From: Agrococcus sp. KRD186
Lineage (GTDB): Bacteria; Actinomycetota; Actinomycetes; Actinomycetales; Microbacteriaceae
Length of the DNA stretch: 64,000 nucleotides
Assembly (NCBI RefSeq): GCF_017168255.1
Contig: NZ_JABFAP010000001.1
Coordinates: forward strand, 66,881 to 130,880
Reading direction: 5' to 3'
Both the position numbers and the translations under genes were made by a program. The notes beneath the pieces are model-generated. The model had not been told where the DNA came from and did no database searches. It saw only the letters and a program-made list of their open reading frames with translations. The stretch's first letter is position 1, and the number at the start of each line of letters is the position of its first letter. Of this stretch, positions 14,695 to 21,773 are shown one piece after another.

Positions 14695-16479
14695 GTGACC
14701 TCCCTGCCCCAGACCCGTGCCGACGAGCACTTCGGTTCCTGGGCGGTCGACCACCTCTCGCCGACCTATCCGGAGCGCGCCGCCTGGGGCACGGTGCAAC
14801 CGCTGCGCGCCTGGCAGCAGGAGGCGCTCGAGCAGTACTTCCGCACCGAGCCGCGCGACTTCCTTGCCGCCGCCACCCCGGGCGCAGGCAAGACCACCTT
14901 CGCGCTCCGCCTGGCGAGCGAGCTGCTGCGCCGCGGCACGATCCAGCGCATCACGGTCGTCGCCCCCACCGAGCACCTGAAGCAGCAGTGGGCCGACGCC
15001 GCCCACAAGGCGGGCATCCGGCTCGACCCCGACTTCGCCAACGCCGACGGCGACTACCCGCGGCAGTACCACGGCGTCGTCGTGACCTACGCGCAGGTCG
15101 CGGCCCGCGCAGCCGTGCACGAGCGCATCACGCGCAGCGCCGCGAGCCTGGTGATCCTCGACGAGGTGCACCACGCCGGCGACGCGCTCAGCTGGGGCGA
15201 GTCGGTGCTCGAGGCGTTCGGCCCCGCCACCCGCCGGCTGTCGCTGACGGGCACGCCCTTCCGCAGCGACACCTCGCCCATCCCGTTCGTCGAGTACGCG
15301 CGCGACGAGCGCGGCATCCGCCTCAGCCGCACCGACTACGCCTACGGCTACGACGCGGCGCTGAAGGACAACGTCGTGCGCCCGGTGGTGTTCATGGCCT
15401 ACGCCGGCACGATGGCGTGGCGCACCTCGATGGGCGACGAGATGAAGGCGACGCTCGGCCACGGCGACACGAAGGACATCACCAACGGCGCCTGGCGCAC
15501 CGCGCTCGACCCGGGCGGCGAGTGGATCCAGCAGGTGCTCAGGAGTGCGGATGTGCGCCTGACGCACGTGCGGCAAGCGGTTCCGGATGCGGGGGGCCTG
15601 GTGGTCGCGACCGACCAGGCACAGGCGCGCCAGTATGCGCAGATCCTGCGCGGCATCACCGGCCACGAGCCGACGGTCGTGCTCTCGGACGACGCCGGCG
15701 CATCCAGCCGCATCGACGCATTCTCGAAGGGCGACAGCCGCTGGATGGTCGCGGTGCGGATGGTCTCGGAGGGCGTCGACGTGCCGCGGCTGGCGGTGGG
15801 CGTCTACGCGACCAGCTCGTCGACGCCGCTGTTCTTCGCGCAGCTGATCGGGCGCTTCGTGCGCAAGCGCACACGGGGCGAGATCGCCACGGTGTTCCTG
15901 CCGAGCGTGCCGCCGCTGCTGGCGCTCGCGGCCGAGCTCGAGCGGCAGCGCGACCACGCGCTCGATCGCGAGCAGGCCGACGACCAGCTGCTCGACGACG
16001 ACCTGATGGCCGCTGCGGAGCAGGGCGACAAGGACGACCGCGAGCCGGCGCCGTTCACGTGGGAGCCGCTCGAGTCGAGCGCCACCTTCGACCGGGTGCT
16101 CTTCGGCGAGGCCGAGTTCGGGCAACTTGTCGAGCCCGCGAGCGAGGAGGAGCTCGACTTCATCGGCATCCCCGGGCTGCTCGACGCCGAGGACGTCTCC
16201 GAGCTGCTCAAGCGGCGGCACGCGCGGCAGGCCGCGCGCATCCGCGAGCGGCCCCAGAGCGAGGCCGCGCCCGAGCCGCTCTACCGCAACATGCGCGAGG
16301 AGCGGCAGCTGCTCAACTCGCTGGTCGCGATCGTCGCGAAGCGGCGCGGTGAGGCGCACGCGCTCGTGCACGCGGAGTCGCGGCGCATCTGCGGCGGACC
16401 GCCGGTGGCGCAGGCCTCGATGCAGCAGCTGCGCGACCGCATCCACTACCTGCGCAAGGTGATGGACCGCGGCCGCTGA
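14695..16479 (+). CDS. DEAD/DEAH-box helicase
   Basis: A 594-residue superfamily 2 helicase of the UvrB/type III restriction-subunit fold. Walker A is AAATPGAGKTTFALRLA (near residue 60), the DEAH-type box is VILDEVHHAGD, motif III is SLTGTPFRSD, and the C-terminal domain ends its core with RMVSEGVDVPRL and QLIGRFVRKRTRGE (motif VI). Such stand-alone proteins in actinobacteria are presumed nucleic-acid translocases; the role is unknown. The start is GTG 14695. The last codons (Asp-Arg-Gly-Arg-stop) lie in a 19-bp sequence repeated at 17843-17861, at the end of the hicAB island. Confidence 0.9.
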   Translation: MTSLPQTRADEHFGSWAVDHLSPTYPERAAWGTVQPLRAWQQEALEQYFRTEPRDFLAAATPGAGKTTFALRLASELLRRGTIQRITVVAPTEHLKQQWADAAHKAGIRLDPDFANADGDYPRQYHGVVVTYAQVAARAAVHERITRSAASLVILDEVHHAGDALSWGESVLEAFGPATRRLSLTGTPFRSDTSPIPFVEYARDERGIRLSRTDYAYGYDAALKDNVVRPVVFMAYAGTMAWRTSMGDEMKATLGHGDTKDITNGAWRTALDPGGEWIQQVLRSADVRLTHVRQAVPDAGGLVVATDQAQARQYAQILRGITGHEPTVVLSDDAGASSRIDAFSKGDSRWMVAVRMVSEGVDVPRLAVGVYATSSSTPLFFAQLIGRFVRKRTRGEIATVFLPSVPPLLALAAELERQRDHALDREQADDQLLDDDLMAAAEQGDKDDREPAPFTWEPLESSATFDRVLFGEAEFGQLVEPASEEELDFIGIPGLLDAEDVSELLKRRHARQAARIRERPQSEAAPEPLYRNMREERQLLNSLVAIVAKRRGEAHALVHAESRRICGGPPVAQASMQQLRDRIHYLRKVMDRGR

Positions 16480-16482
16480 GGG
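16464..16482. repeat. 19-bp direct repeat, left copy (possible attachment site)
   Basis: GGACCGCGGCCGCTGAGGG covers the last codons and stop of the helicase gene. An identical copy at 17843-17861 covers the last codons and stop of the hicB gene. The pair brackets a 1.38 kb lower-GC segment, as expected if that segment was inserted with duplication of the helicase 3' end. Confidence 0.7.
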
Positions 16483-16598
16483 ACGTCGCCCGAGAGGAGC
16501 CGACGAGCTGGCGTCTCGATGGTCTGTCGCGCCGTGCCGCCGAGTCGCGCCGGAACGGACGTGGTTTCTCGACGTCGCAACCAACGTAGGGTCGCATT

Positions 16599-16751
16599 GT
16601 GAGTCCAGAACTCGTTTCAGTCGGTATCGCTGGTGGTCTCGGCGTGCTTGGCACGGCCATTGGTGTAATTCTCACGACTATCTTGGGTGGTTGCGAGCAC
16701 GAGATTTGCTGGGCGTTCTGCGAAACGCGATGCGATTTGAACTCGGCGTAG
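16599..16751 (+). pseudogene. Short membrane peptide, probably frameshifted
   Basis: A 50-residue frame from GTG 16599. Its first 31 residues form one hydrophobic segment (VSVGIAGGLGVLGTAIGVIL continuing to TTILGG), but it then becomes Cys-rich and stops. The next frame (16691-16936) continues with sensible hydrophilic sequence from the same point. A single frameshift near 16690 may have split one membrane-anchored protein. The segment lies within the lower-GC island. Confidence 0.4.
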
Positions 16752-16936
16752 ATGGTGCGATCGAGCCGCACAGTCCCCGGGACGAGGACTGGCCTTGGCT
16801 ACCGGAACGCCCAGCGGCGGAGGAATATATCCGCCGTCAGACGACGACCCCGGGACGTCCGCCGCTGACTGAGCGCGAAGCGAGCCGCATCGCTGATCTG
16901 GAGATCGACGACGTTCGCGGCGACGCTGGGTCTTGA
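16691..16936 (+). CDS. Hypothetical protein, possibly 3' part of a split gene
   Basis: An 81-residue frame with a TTG start, RARDLLGVLRNAMRFELGVD, then an acidic Trp-Pro rich region (DEDWPWLPERPAAEEYI) and a C-terminal helix. I do not recognise it. It overlaps the end of the short membrane peptide at 16599-16751. Joined by a frameshift near 16690, the two would give a single protein of about 110 residues with an N-terminal membrane helix. GC content is lower than in the flanking helicase. Confidence 0.4.
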   Translation: MRARDLLGVLRNAMRFELGVDGAIEPHSPRDEDWPWLPERPAAEEYIRRQTTTPGRPPLTEREASRIADLEIDDVRGDAGS

Positions 16937-17130
16937 CCCACGCGCACGCACCATTGCATGTGGCTGGCGGTCGCGCGATCGAACCTGCACGGCTCGCGAG
17001 AAGTGTGGAGAACGGAGTCGGCATGCTCAGGGTGACGGCATTTTCGGCACCATCAAGGGCGGAACTCCTGCGCGGAGACCGACATCGCCAAGATGGGTGG
17101 CCGTCACTCCGGCTCGGCGAAGAGACTGGA

Positions 17131-17162
17131 AGGCAAGGGTGCATTGCCCTGTCAGGCAAGGG
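17131..17162. promoter_or_regulatory. AGGCAAGGG direct repeat before hicA
   Basis: AGGCAAGGG occurs at 17131-17139 and 17154-17162, and TTGCC at 17144-17148 faces GGCAA at 17155-17159. The repeats lie 17-48 bases before the hicA start and could be the site bound by the HTH-bearing HicB partner. This is inferred from position only. Confidence 0.4.
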
Positions 17163-17178
17163 GGAGTAGACTACGCTG

Positions 17179-17388
17179 ATGAAGCCCCAGAAGACCAAGG
17201 ATGTGACGAAGCATCTGAAGTCATTGGGCTGGGTGTTCCTTCGAGATGCCAAGGGCAGTCACGAGGTTTGGGGCCTGCCGGATGAGTCCGTCAAGCACCT
17301 GCTCCCGACCGGGCACAAGGAAATCTCGGCAGGAGTGCTCAATCAGTTGAAGGACAAGGGCGTCCCGATCCCGAAGCAGAGGCAGTAG
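17179..17388 (+). CDS. hicA: HicA-family mRNA interferase toxin
   Basis: A 69-residue protein matching the HicA fold throughout: KTKDVTKHLKSLGWVFLRDA, then KGSHEVWGL with the catalytic histidine at residue 28, and a C-terminal HKEISAGVLNQLKDKGVPI. HicA is a small double-stranded-RNA-binding-fold toxin that cuts mRNA. The start lies on a purine-rich GGGGGAG stretch. hicB follows after 11 bases, the usual toxin-first order. The module sits in a lower-GC island bracketed by a 19-bp direct repeat. Confidence 0.9.
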   Translation: MKPQKTKDVTKHLKSLGWVFLRDAKGSHEVWGLPDESVKHLLPTGHKEISAGVLNQLKDKGVPIPKQRQ

Positions 17389-17399
17389 GAGGCGAGACC

Positions 17400-17858
17400 A
17401 TGACCACGAAGCGAACGCTCCGAGTGAACGCGTACCGCGAAGGACGGTGGTGGGTGTTCGAGATCCCTGAGCTCGATACCGGCGGTCAGGCCGCATCGCT
17501 CGCAGAGATTGCCGGCGAGGCCCGCGGTGGCGCAGCGGCATGGCTGGAAGTCGACGACGACACCATTGACATCGACGTGCACGTGCACGGCATCGACGAC
17601 GCGCTTGCTGCCTGGGCAGCAGGCATGGCGGCAGAAGCGGACGCTCGAGCGGCGCAAGCCGCAGCTGCCGCGCAGAAGCGGAGCGCGCTCGTCGAGCTCA
17701 CGAAGAGCTATGGACTCAGCGCAGCTGACGCCGGCCGGGCGGTCGGCATCAGCAAGCAGCGCGTCTATCAGATCGTCGCATCGCAGTCTGAGGGGGTTGC
17801 GACCACACGCTCGCTTGCATCGAAGAGCCGCCGTTCGGGCGCGGACCGCGGCCGCTGA
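17400..17858 (+). CDS. hicB: HicB-type antitoxin with C-terminal HTH
   Basis: A 152-residue partner of HicA. The N-terminal part is a HicB-like partially degraded RNase H fold (TKRTLRVNAYREGRWWVFEI then PELDTGGQAASLAEIAGEAR). An Ala-rich helix follows, and near residues 98-125 there is a helix-turn-helix (YGLSAADAGRAVGISKQRVYQIV) for autorepression. The last residues GADRGR and the stop are encoded by the 19-bp sequence also found at the helicase 3' end. The native HicB terminus may therefore have been replaced at the insertion junction. Confidence 0.87.
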   Translation: MTTKRTLRVNAYREGRWWVFEIPELDTGGQAASLAEIAGEARGGAAAWLEVDDDTIDIDVHVHGIDDALAAWAAGMAAEADARAAQAAAAAQKRSALVELTKSYGLSAADAGRAVGISKQRVYQIVASQSEGVATTRSLASKSRRSGADRGR

Positions 17859-17861
17859 GGG
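17843..17861. repeat. 19-bp direct repeat, right copy
   Basis: Identical to 16464-16482. It contains the hicB stop codon and marks the right edge of the island. Beyond it the convergent lipoprotein gene (17868-18536) begins at its 3' end after six bases. Confidence 0.7.
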
Positions 17862-17867
17862 CCGGCG

Positions 17868-18536
17868 TCACTCGACCGTGAAGTCGGCGTGCCAGACGTA
17901 GATCGCGTCTGGCGGCGCGCCGGTCAGCGCAATGAGGCGCTCGGCATCGCCGATCGGCGGATGCTCGCCGTCCAGGGGTGCGAAGAAGATCTTGCGGGTC
18001 GTGGTGCCGTCGGCGTTCGGCGGCTGGTGCAGCTCCTGGAAGCCGGACTCCTCGCTCTGCGCGACGTAGCCGTTCGAGGCCGCCCACGCCTCGAGCTGCC
18101 CGAGTGCGCCGCCGTCGGTTGCGACGAAGGCCTCCGAGACCTGCACGACGCCCGACTCGCCGTCGGTCGGCGAACGGTACGTGATCGCGCACACGACGTC
18201 GAGGCCCGCGAGCGCCTCGGCCGCGATGAAGCCGGGCTCGGGAGCGGCCTGCGCCAGCTGCTCCTCCTGGGTGCCCATCCACCAGACGATCGACGAGCGG
18301 TCGACGATGAACGCATCGCCGCAGTACGGCGGCGCATCGGCCGACGCCGTCGGAGCGGGGGAGGGGGATGCGGTCGCGATCGCCGAGGGGGCTGCCGAGG
18401 GCGTGGCGGGCGCCGGTGTCTCCCGCGCGGTGGTGGCCGCGGGCTGCGGTGCGGCGCAGCCCGCGAGCGCTGCGAGGGCGAGCGCGAGCAGCGACCCGGC
18501 GAAGACCCGGCGCACGGGGTGGAAGGGAGACGACAT
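17868..18536 (-). CDS. Lipoprotein of unknown function
   Basis: A 222-residue predicted lipoprotein. MSSPFHPVRRVFAGSLLALA starts a signal peptide ending in the lipobox LAGC with Cys at residue 27. A Thr/Pro/Ala/Ser spacer of about 45 residues follows, then a globular domain starting PPYCGDAFIVDR with two cysteines (about residues 75 and 115) that could form a disulphide. I do not recognise the domain. ATG 18536 is chosen over two in-frame upstream ATGs because it places the positive residues just before the hydrophobic core. It faces the hicAB island tail to tail. Confidence 0.8.
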   Translation of the reverse strand: MSSPFHPVRRVFAGSLLALALAALAGCAAPQPAATTARETPAPATPSAAPSAIATASPSPAPTASADAPPYCGDAFIVDRSSIVWWMGTQEEQLAQAAPEPGFIAAEALAGLDVVCAITYRSPTDGESGVVQVSEAFVATDGGALGQLEAWAASNGYVAQSEESGFQELHQPPNADGTTTRKIFFAPLDGEHPPIGDAERLIALTGAPPDAIYVWHADFTVE

Positions 18537-18606
18537 GCCCCAGTCCATTCCTCCGGGCTGGGAGGGCGCTCGAGATCCGATCACGATCGGATCAAGGTTT
18601 CCGCCG

Positions 18607-19323
18607 CTAGTTGTGCTCGACCCAGCAGGTCAGCACGGCGGAGGCCATCTGGTAGGCGGCCTCGTCCTGCGTGCTGGTGCCGTTGCCGAAGCCGTCCGGC
18701 AGCGCGGTCGCGTCGACCGTGAGGGTCTTGCCGTCGCGGAGGAACGCGACCACCCCGTCGCCGGTCGAGAACGACGGCAGGCCGAGCCCGAGCATCCCCT
18801 CGATGTCCTCGGCGCCGAGCTGCTGCTGCAGGGCGTCGAAGTGCTCCTGCCCGGCCGCCGCATCCGTCACGTCGTGCACGGTCAGCACCACCGGCGCGCC
18901 GTCGACGTCGTAGGTGCACGTGAACATGGGGGAGTCCCAGCTCGACGACGGCACGGCCGAGGGCTCGAGATCGAAGATCTGTGCCGCCGAGGTGACCACC
19001 TGGCCGTCGCAGATCATGCGCGCCGCCTCGGACGCGCCCTGCGCATCCGTCATCTCGGTCTCGTGCGCGGCACCGTCAGTCTCGGGCGCGGCGCCGTCGG
19101 ACTCCTGCGCGGCGTCTCCGCCGCTCTCGCCGTGCTCGGCGCCGTCCATCACCGTGCCATCGGGCATGGTGTGGGCGGGCGCCTCGGGCGACTGCGCCGG
19201 TTCGCCGGACGCTGCCGCGCAGCCGCTCAGCAGCAGCGATGCGACGGCGATCGTGGTGAGCAGGGTCGTGCTCGTCCGGGTCGTGTGAGCCCGGGTCGTG
19301 CTCTTGCGGGTCGTGCGAGCCAT
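18607..19323 (-). CDS. Lipoprotein, DUF3558-like
   Basis: A 238-residue predicted lipoprotein. The N-terminus is an unusual Thr/Arg-rich stretch (ARTTRKSTTRAHTTRTSTT) before the hydrophobic core and lipobox LSGC (Cys 35). An Ala/Glu/Gly-rich linker follows, then a domain from MICDGQVVTSAAQIFDLEPS through CTYDVDGAPVVLTVHDVTDA to a final CWVEHN. Its three cysteines and layout recall DUF3558-type actinobacterial lipoproteins, but this is a weak assignment. ATG 19332 is an alternative start. It is divergent from the CHRD-domain gene. Confidence 0.78.
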   Translation of the reverse strand: MARTTRKSTTRAHTTRTSTTLLTTIAVASLLLSGCAAASGEPAQSPEAPAHTMPDGTVMDGAEHGESGGDAAQESDGAAPETDGAAHETEMTDAQGASEAARMICDGQVVTSAAQIFDLEPSAVPSSSWDSPMFTCTYDVDGAPVVLTVHDVTDAAAGQEHFDALQQQLGAEDIEGMLGLGLPSFSTGDGVVAFLRDGKTLTVDATALPDGFGNGTSTQDEAAYQMASAVLTCWVEHN

Positions 19324-19511
19324 GGGAGCCATCCGATCTGTGACGTAGGGGTGCAAGGGGTTCGGCGCCGCGGCGCGTTCGGATTGGTGCGACGGCCAGC
19401 GATCGACGCCGCGCGGGAAAACTGCTCCAATCCGCATCGGCGAGGGTGCCGAACCACGTTCCAAGAGCGGGCACGACCAACTGCCCGAGACTCAAGGAAG
19501 AGGTACCGCTC

Positions 19512-20276
19512 ATGAAGAAGACAGCACTCCTGCTGGTCGCACCGGCACTGGGCATCAGCCTGGTGGCGATGGGCGCCATGCCGGCGATGGCCCACGACGG
19601 AGCCCACGCGTACTCCACGACGCTCGACGAGCTCAACAACTCCGGCGCGACCGGTGAGGTCTGGATCGACGTCGAGGGCACGCAGGCCACCGTCACGGTG
19701 AACGCCTCCGGGCTGGCCGCCGAGTTCGACGGCGCGGCCTACCCGCACGTGCAGCACATCCACATCGGTGCGCAGGGCACCTGCCCCACCATGGATGCCG
19801 ACGAGAACGGCGACGGCATCATCAGCACCACCGAGGGCGCCGCCTCCTACGGCGCCATCGGCACGACGCTGTCGATCGGCGACGCTGACAAGAGCCCTGA
19901 CGGTGCGCTCGACCTGATGTCGGCGCCGAGCGGCGACACCATCACCTACAAGGAGACCTTCGACCTCAGCCAGGACGTGCTCGACTCGCTCGAGTCCGGC
20001 ACGGCAGTCGTCGTGGTGCACGGCCTCGACCCGGCCACGCAGCCCGAGGGCGCGACCGAGCCGAGCGACCTGGTGCCCGAGCTGCCGCTCGCCGCCACCT
20101 CGCCCGCACTCTGTGGCGCACTCGCCATGGCACCTGCTGGCGGCGTCGACACCGGCGTCACCACCGCTGGCGACAACGGCGGCGAGATGGGCTTCGTCGC
20201 CCTGGGCGCCACGCTGGCCGCGATGACGGCTGCCGGCATCTACGTGGTCCGTCGTCGCACGGTTCGCGACAACTAA
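19512..20276 (+). CDS. Secreted CHRD-domain surface protein
   Basis: A 254-residue exported protein. A signal peptide (KKTALLLVAPALGISLVAMG, cut after PAMA) is followed by a CHRD-like domain with the pattern YPHVQHIHIGAQGTCPTMDA and an acidic, calcium-loop-like DADENGDGIISTTEG. The C-terminus has one membrane helix (FVALGATLAAMTAAGIYVV) and a RRRTVRDN tail, like a cell-wall sorting signal, but no LPxTG motif. MAPAGGVDTG before the helix may be a non-standard signal. The sortase-like gene 15 bases downstream makes surface anchoring likely. The biological role is unknown. Confidence 0.82.
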   Translation: MKKTALLLVAPALGISLVAMGAMPAMAHDGAHAYSTTLDELNNSGATGEVWIDVEGTQATVTVNASGLAAEFDGAAYPHVQHIHIGAQGTCPTMDADENGDGIISTTEGAASYGAIGTTLSIGDADKSPDGALDLMSAPSGDTITYKETFDLSQDVLDSLESGTAVVVVHGLDPATQPEGATEPSDLVPELPLAATSPALCGALAMAPAGGVDTGVTTAGDNGGEMGFVALGATLAAMTAAGIYVVRRRTVRDN

Positions 20277-20291
20277 GCACCAGTCAGCTCG

Positions 20292-20993
20292 ATGATGCTT
20301 CACGGAACGGGCCGTCGCCTCCGCCTCACGGCGGTGGCGGCGGCCCTCCTGCTCTCTCTCACCGCCTGCGGCACGGCCGCCGACGACGCGGCGCAGCCGG
20401 ACGCATCCGCTGCCCCGTCTGCAGCCACGAGCGCGGCGGCCACCCCCAGCGCCGAACCGAGTGCCGAGTCCAGTGCCGAGCCGACCGCCGAGGGCGACGC
20501 GGCATCGAGCGCGGACGCCGACGCGCCGGCCATGGCCGCCTCGCAGCCCGTGCGCATCGACATCCCCGCGCTCGATCGCACCTCGGAGCTCATCGTCACC
20601 GGGCAGCGCGCCGACGGCACGCTCGAGGTGCCGCCCGGCGCCGAGGGCTCGCCCGCCAGCTGGTACGACGGCTCGCCCACCCCAGGCGAGCGCGGCGCGT
20701 CGATCATCCTCGGCCACGTCAACTCCCTCTCGGACGTCAGCGGCGTCTTCTACCAGCTCGACACGCTCGAGCCCGGCGATGAGATCCGCGTCACGCGCGA
20801 GGACGGCTCCACCGCGGTCTTCGAGGTCGATCACCTCGAGTCGTTCCCGAAGGACGAGTTCCCCACTCGCGCCGTCTACTACCCGGTGACGGGCGCAGAG
20901 CTGCGCCTGATCACCTGCGACGACCTGGGGGAGGGCGGCGACGAGTTCCCGAACAACACGGTGGTGTTCGCGACGCTCGTGCCGGGGGCGTAG
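20292..20993 (+). CDS. Class F sortase-like lipoprotein
   Basis: A 233-residue protein with lipobox LTAC (Cys 26), a 60-residue Ala/Ser/Pro/Glu spacer and a class F sortase domain. The catalytic histidine is in ILGHVNS (residue 142) and the cysteine in LRLITCDD (residue 209). The arginine often found in the final TCGG...YRDNVVVFA-type segment is absent: the end reads EFPNNTVVFATL. Sortases join cell-wall proteins to the envelope by transpeptidation. Its likely client is the CHRD protein just upstream. Loss of the Arg may mean altered or lost activity. Confidence 0.85.
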   Translation: MMLHGTGRRLRLTAVAAALLLSLTACGTAADDAAQPDASAAPSAATSAAATPSAEPSAESSAEPTAEGDAASSADADAPAMAASQPVRIDIPALDRTSELIVTGQRADGTLEVPPGAEGSPASWYDGSPTPGERGASIILGHVNSLSDVSGVFYQLDTLEPGDEIRVTREDGSTAVFEVDHLESFPKDEFPTRAVYYPVTGAELRLITCDDLGEGGDEFPNNTVVFATLVPGA

Positions 20994-21003
20994 CGACGCA
21001 GCC

Positions 21004-21666
21004 TCAGTCTGCTGCGTGGGCCTCCAGCATCAAGGAGATGGCGACGGCCTTCGCCGCAGCCAGGTGCTCGCGCATCACGGCCTCCGCGCGCTCGGGGTCG
21101 CGAGCCGCCACCGCATCGAAGATCGCGCGGTGTTCGTCCGCGGCATCGGAGGCGCGGCCCGGCCGCTGCGACGTCAGCGCGCGGTAGCGGTCGACGTGCC
21201 CGCGGACGATGCGGAGCAGGTTGACCGCGAGGTCGTTGCCGCTGATGCGCTGCAGCTCGTCGTGGAACTCGGCGCCGAACCGCACAACCTGCGTGTAGTC
21301 ATCGCGCAGCCGATCCATCAGCAGGATCTGCTGCTCGAGCGTCACGACGTCGGACTGCGTCACCCGCCGTGCCGCGTCGGAGGCGATCAAGCCCTCGAGC
21401 CTCGCTCGCACGTCGTAGACGTGATCGAGCTCTTCCACCGAGACGGGCGCGACCATCGTGCGGTTCGTGCCGCGGCGGACGGCGAGGCCCTCGACGACGA
21501 GGGTGCCGATGGCTTCGCGCACCGGCGTGCGAGAGACGCCGAGCTGCTCGGCGAGCTCCGGCGCCGACAGCGGCGTGCCGGGCTCGAGCCGCCGCTCCAC
21601 GATGAGGGCGCGAATCTGCTCGTACGTAGATCCGCCCTGGTCCCGGCGTCGCCCTCGATCGTCCAT
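21004..21666 (-). CDS. GntR-family regulator with FCD domain
   Basis: A 220-residue transcription factor. The winged-helix domain spans residues of about 10-75 (ALIVERRLEPGTPLSAPELA then EQLGVSRTPVREAIGTL), and the FadR-type C-terminal domain carries the pattern RARLEGLIASDAARR, GAEFHDELQRISGND and DEHRAIFDAVAARDPERAE. FCD regulators bind an organic acid or acyl-CoA ligand, often with a metal. It is divergent from tctC, and a 26-bp near-palindrome (21695-21720) lies between them. ATG 21666 is chosen because the open frame upstream crosses that operator. Its likely effector is a tricarboxylate or propionate metabolite. Confidence 0.9.
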   Translation of the reverse strand: MDDRGRRRDQGGSTYEQIRALIVERRLEPGTPLSAPELAEQLGVSRTPVREAIGTLVVEGLAVRRGTNRTMVAPVSVEELDHVYDVRARLEGLIASDAARRVTQSDVVTLEQQILLMDRLRDDYTQVVRFGAEFHDELQRISGNDLAVNLLRIVRGHVDRYRALTSQRPGRASDAADEHRAIFDAVAARDPERAEAVMREHLAAAKAVAISLMLEAHAAD

Positions 21667-21694
21667 GGGCTGATCTTGGCACAGAACCGTGCTG

Positions 21695-21720
21695 TTGCAC
21701 ATCTGCATGCAGTTATGCAA
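21695..21720. promoter_or_regulatory. Candidate operator for the GntR/FCD regulator
   Basis: A 26-base near-palindrome: TTGCACATCTGCA at 21695-21707 pairs with TGCAGTTATGCAA at 21708-21720, matching at 11 of 13 positions, with a perfect CTGCATGCAG core. It lies between the regulator start (21666) and tctC (21774), where a FadR-type dimer would control both genes. Confidence 0.7.
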
Positions 21721-21773
21721 TCCTCGGATTCGGCGCCGTGATGACGGCCTGACAACGGCACGAAGGAGTGAAC

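Noticed and set aside
16933-17169. 78-codon plus-strand frame before hicA
   Set aside because: It covers the candidate hicA regulatory region, has no recognisable features and no good ribosome binding site.
16617-17252. 211-codon minus-strand frame through the hicAB island
   Set aside because: It runs antisense to hicA and the small gene and has no family features.
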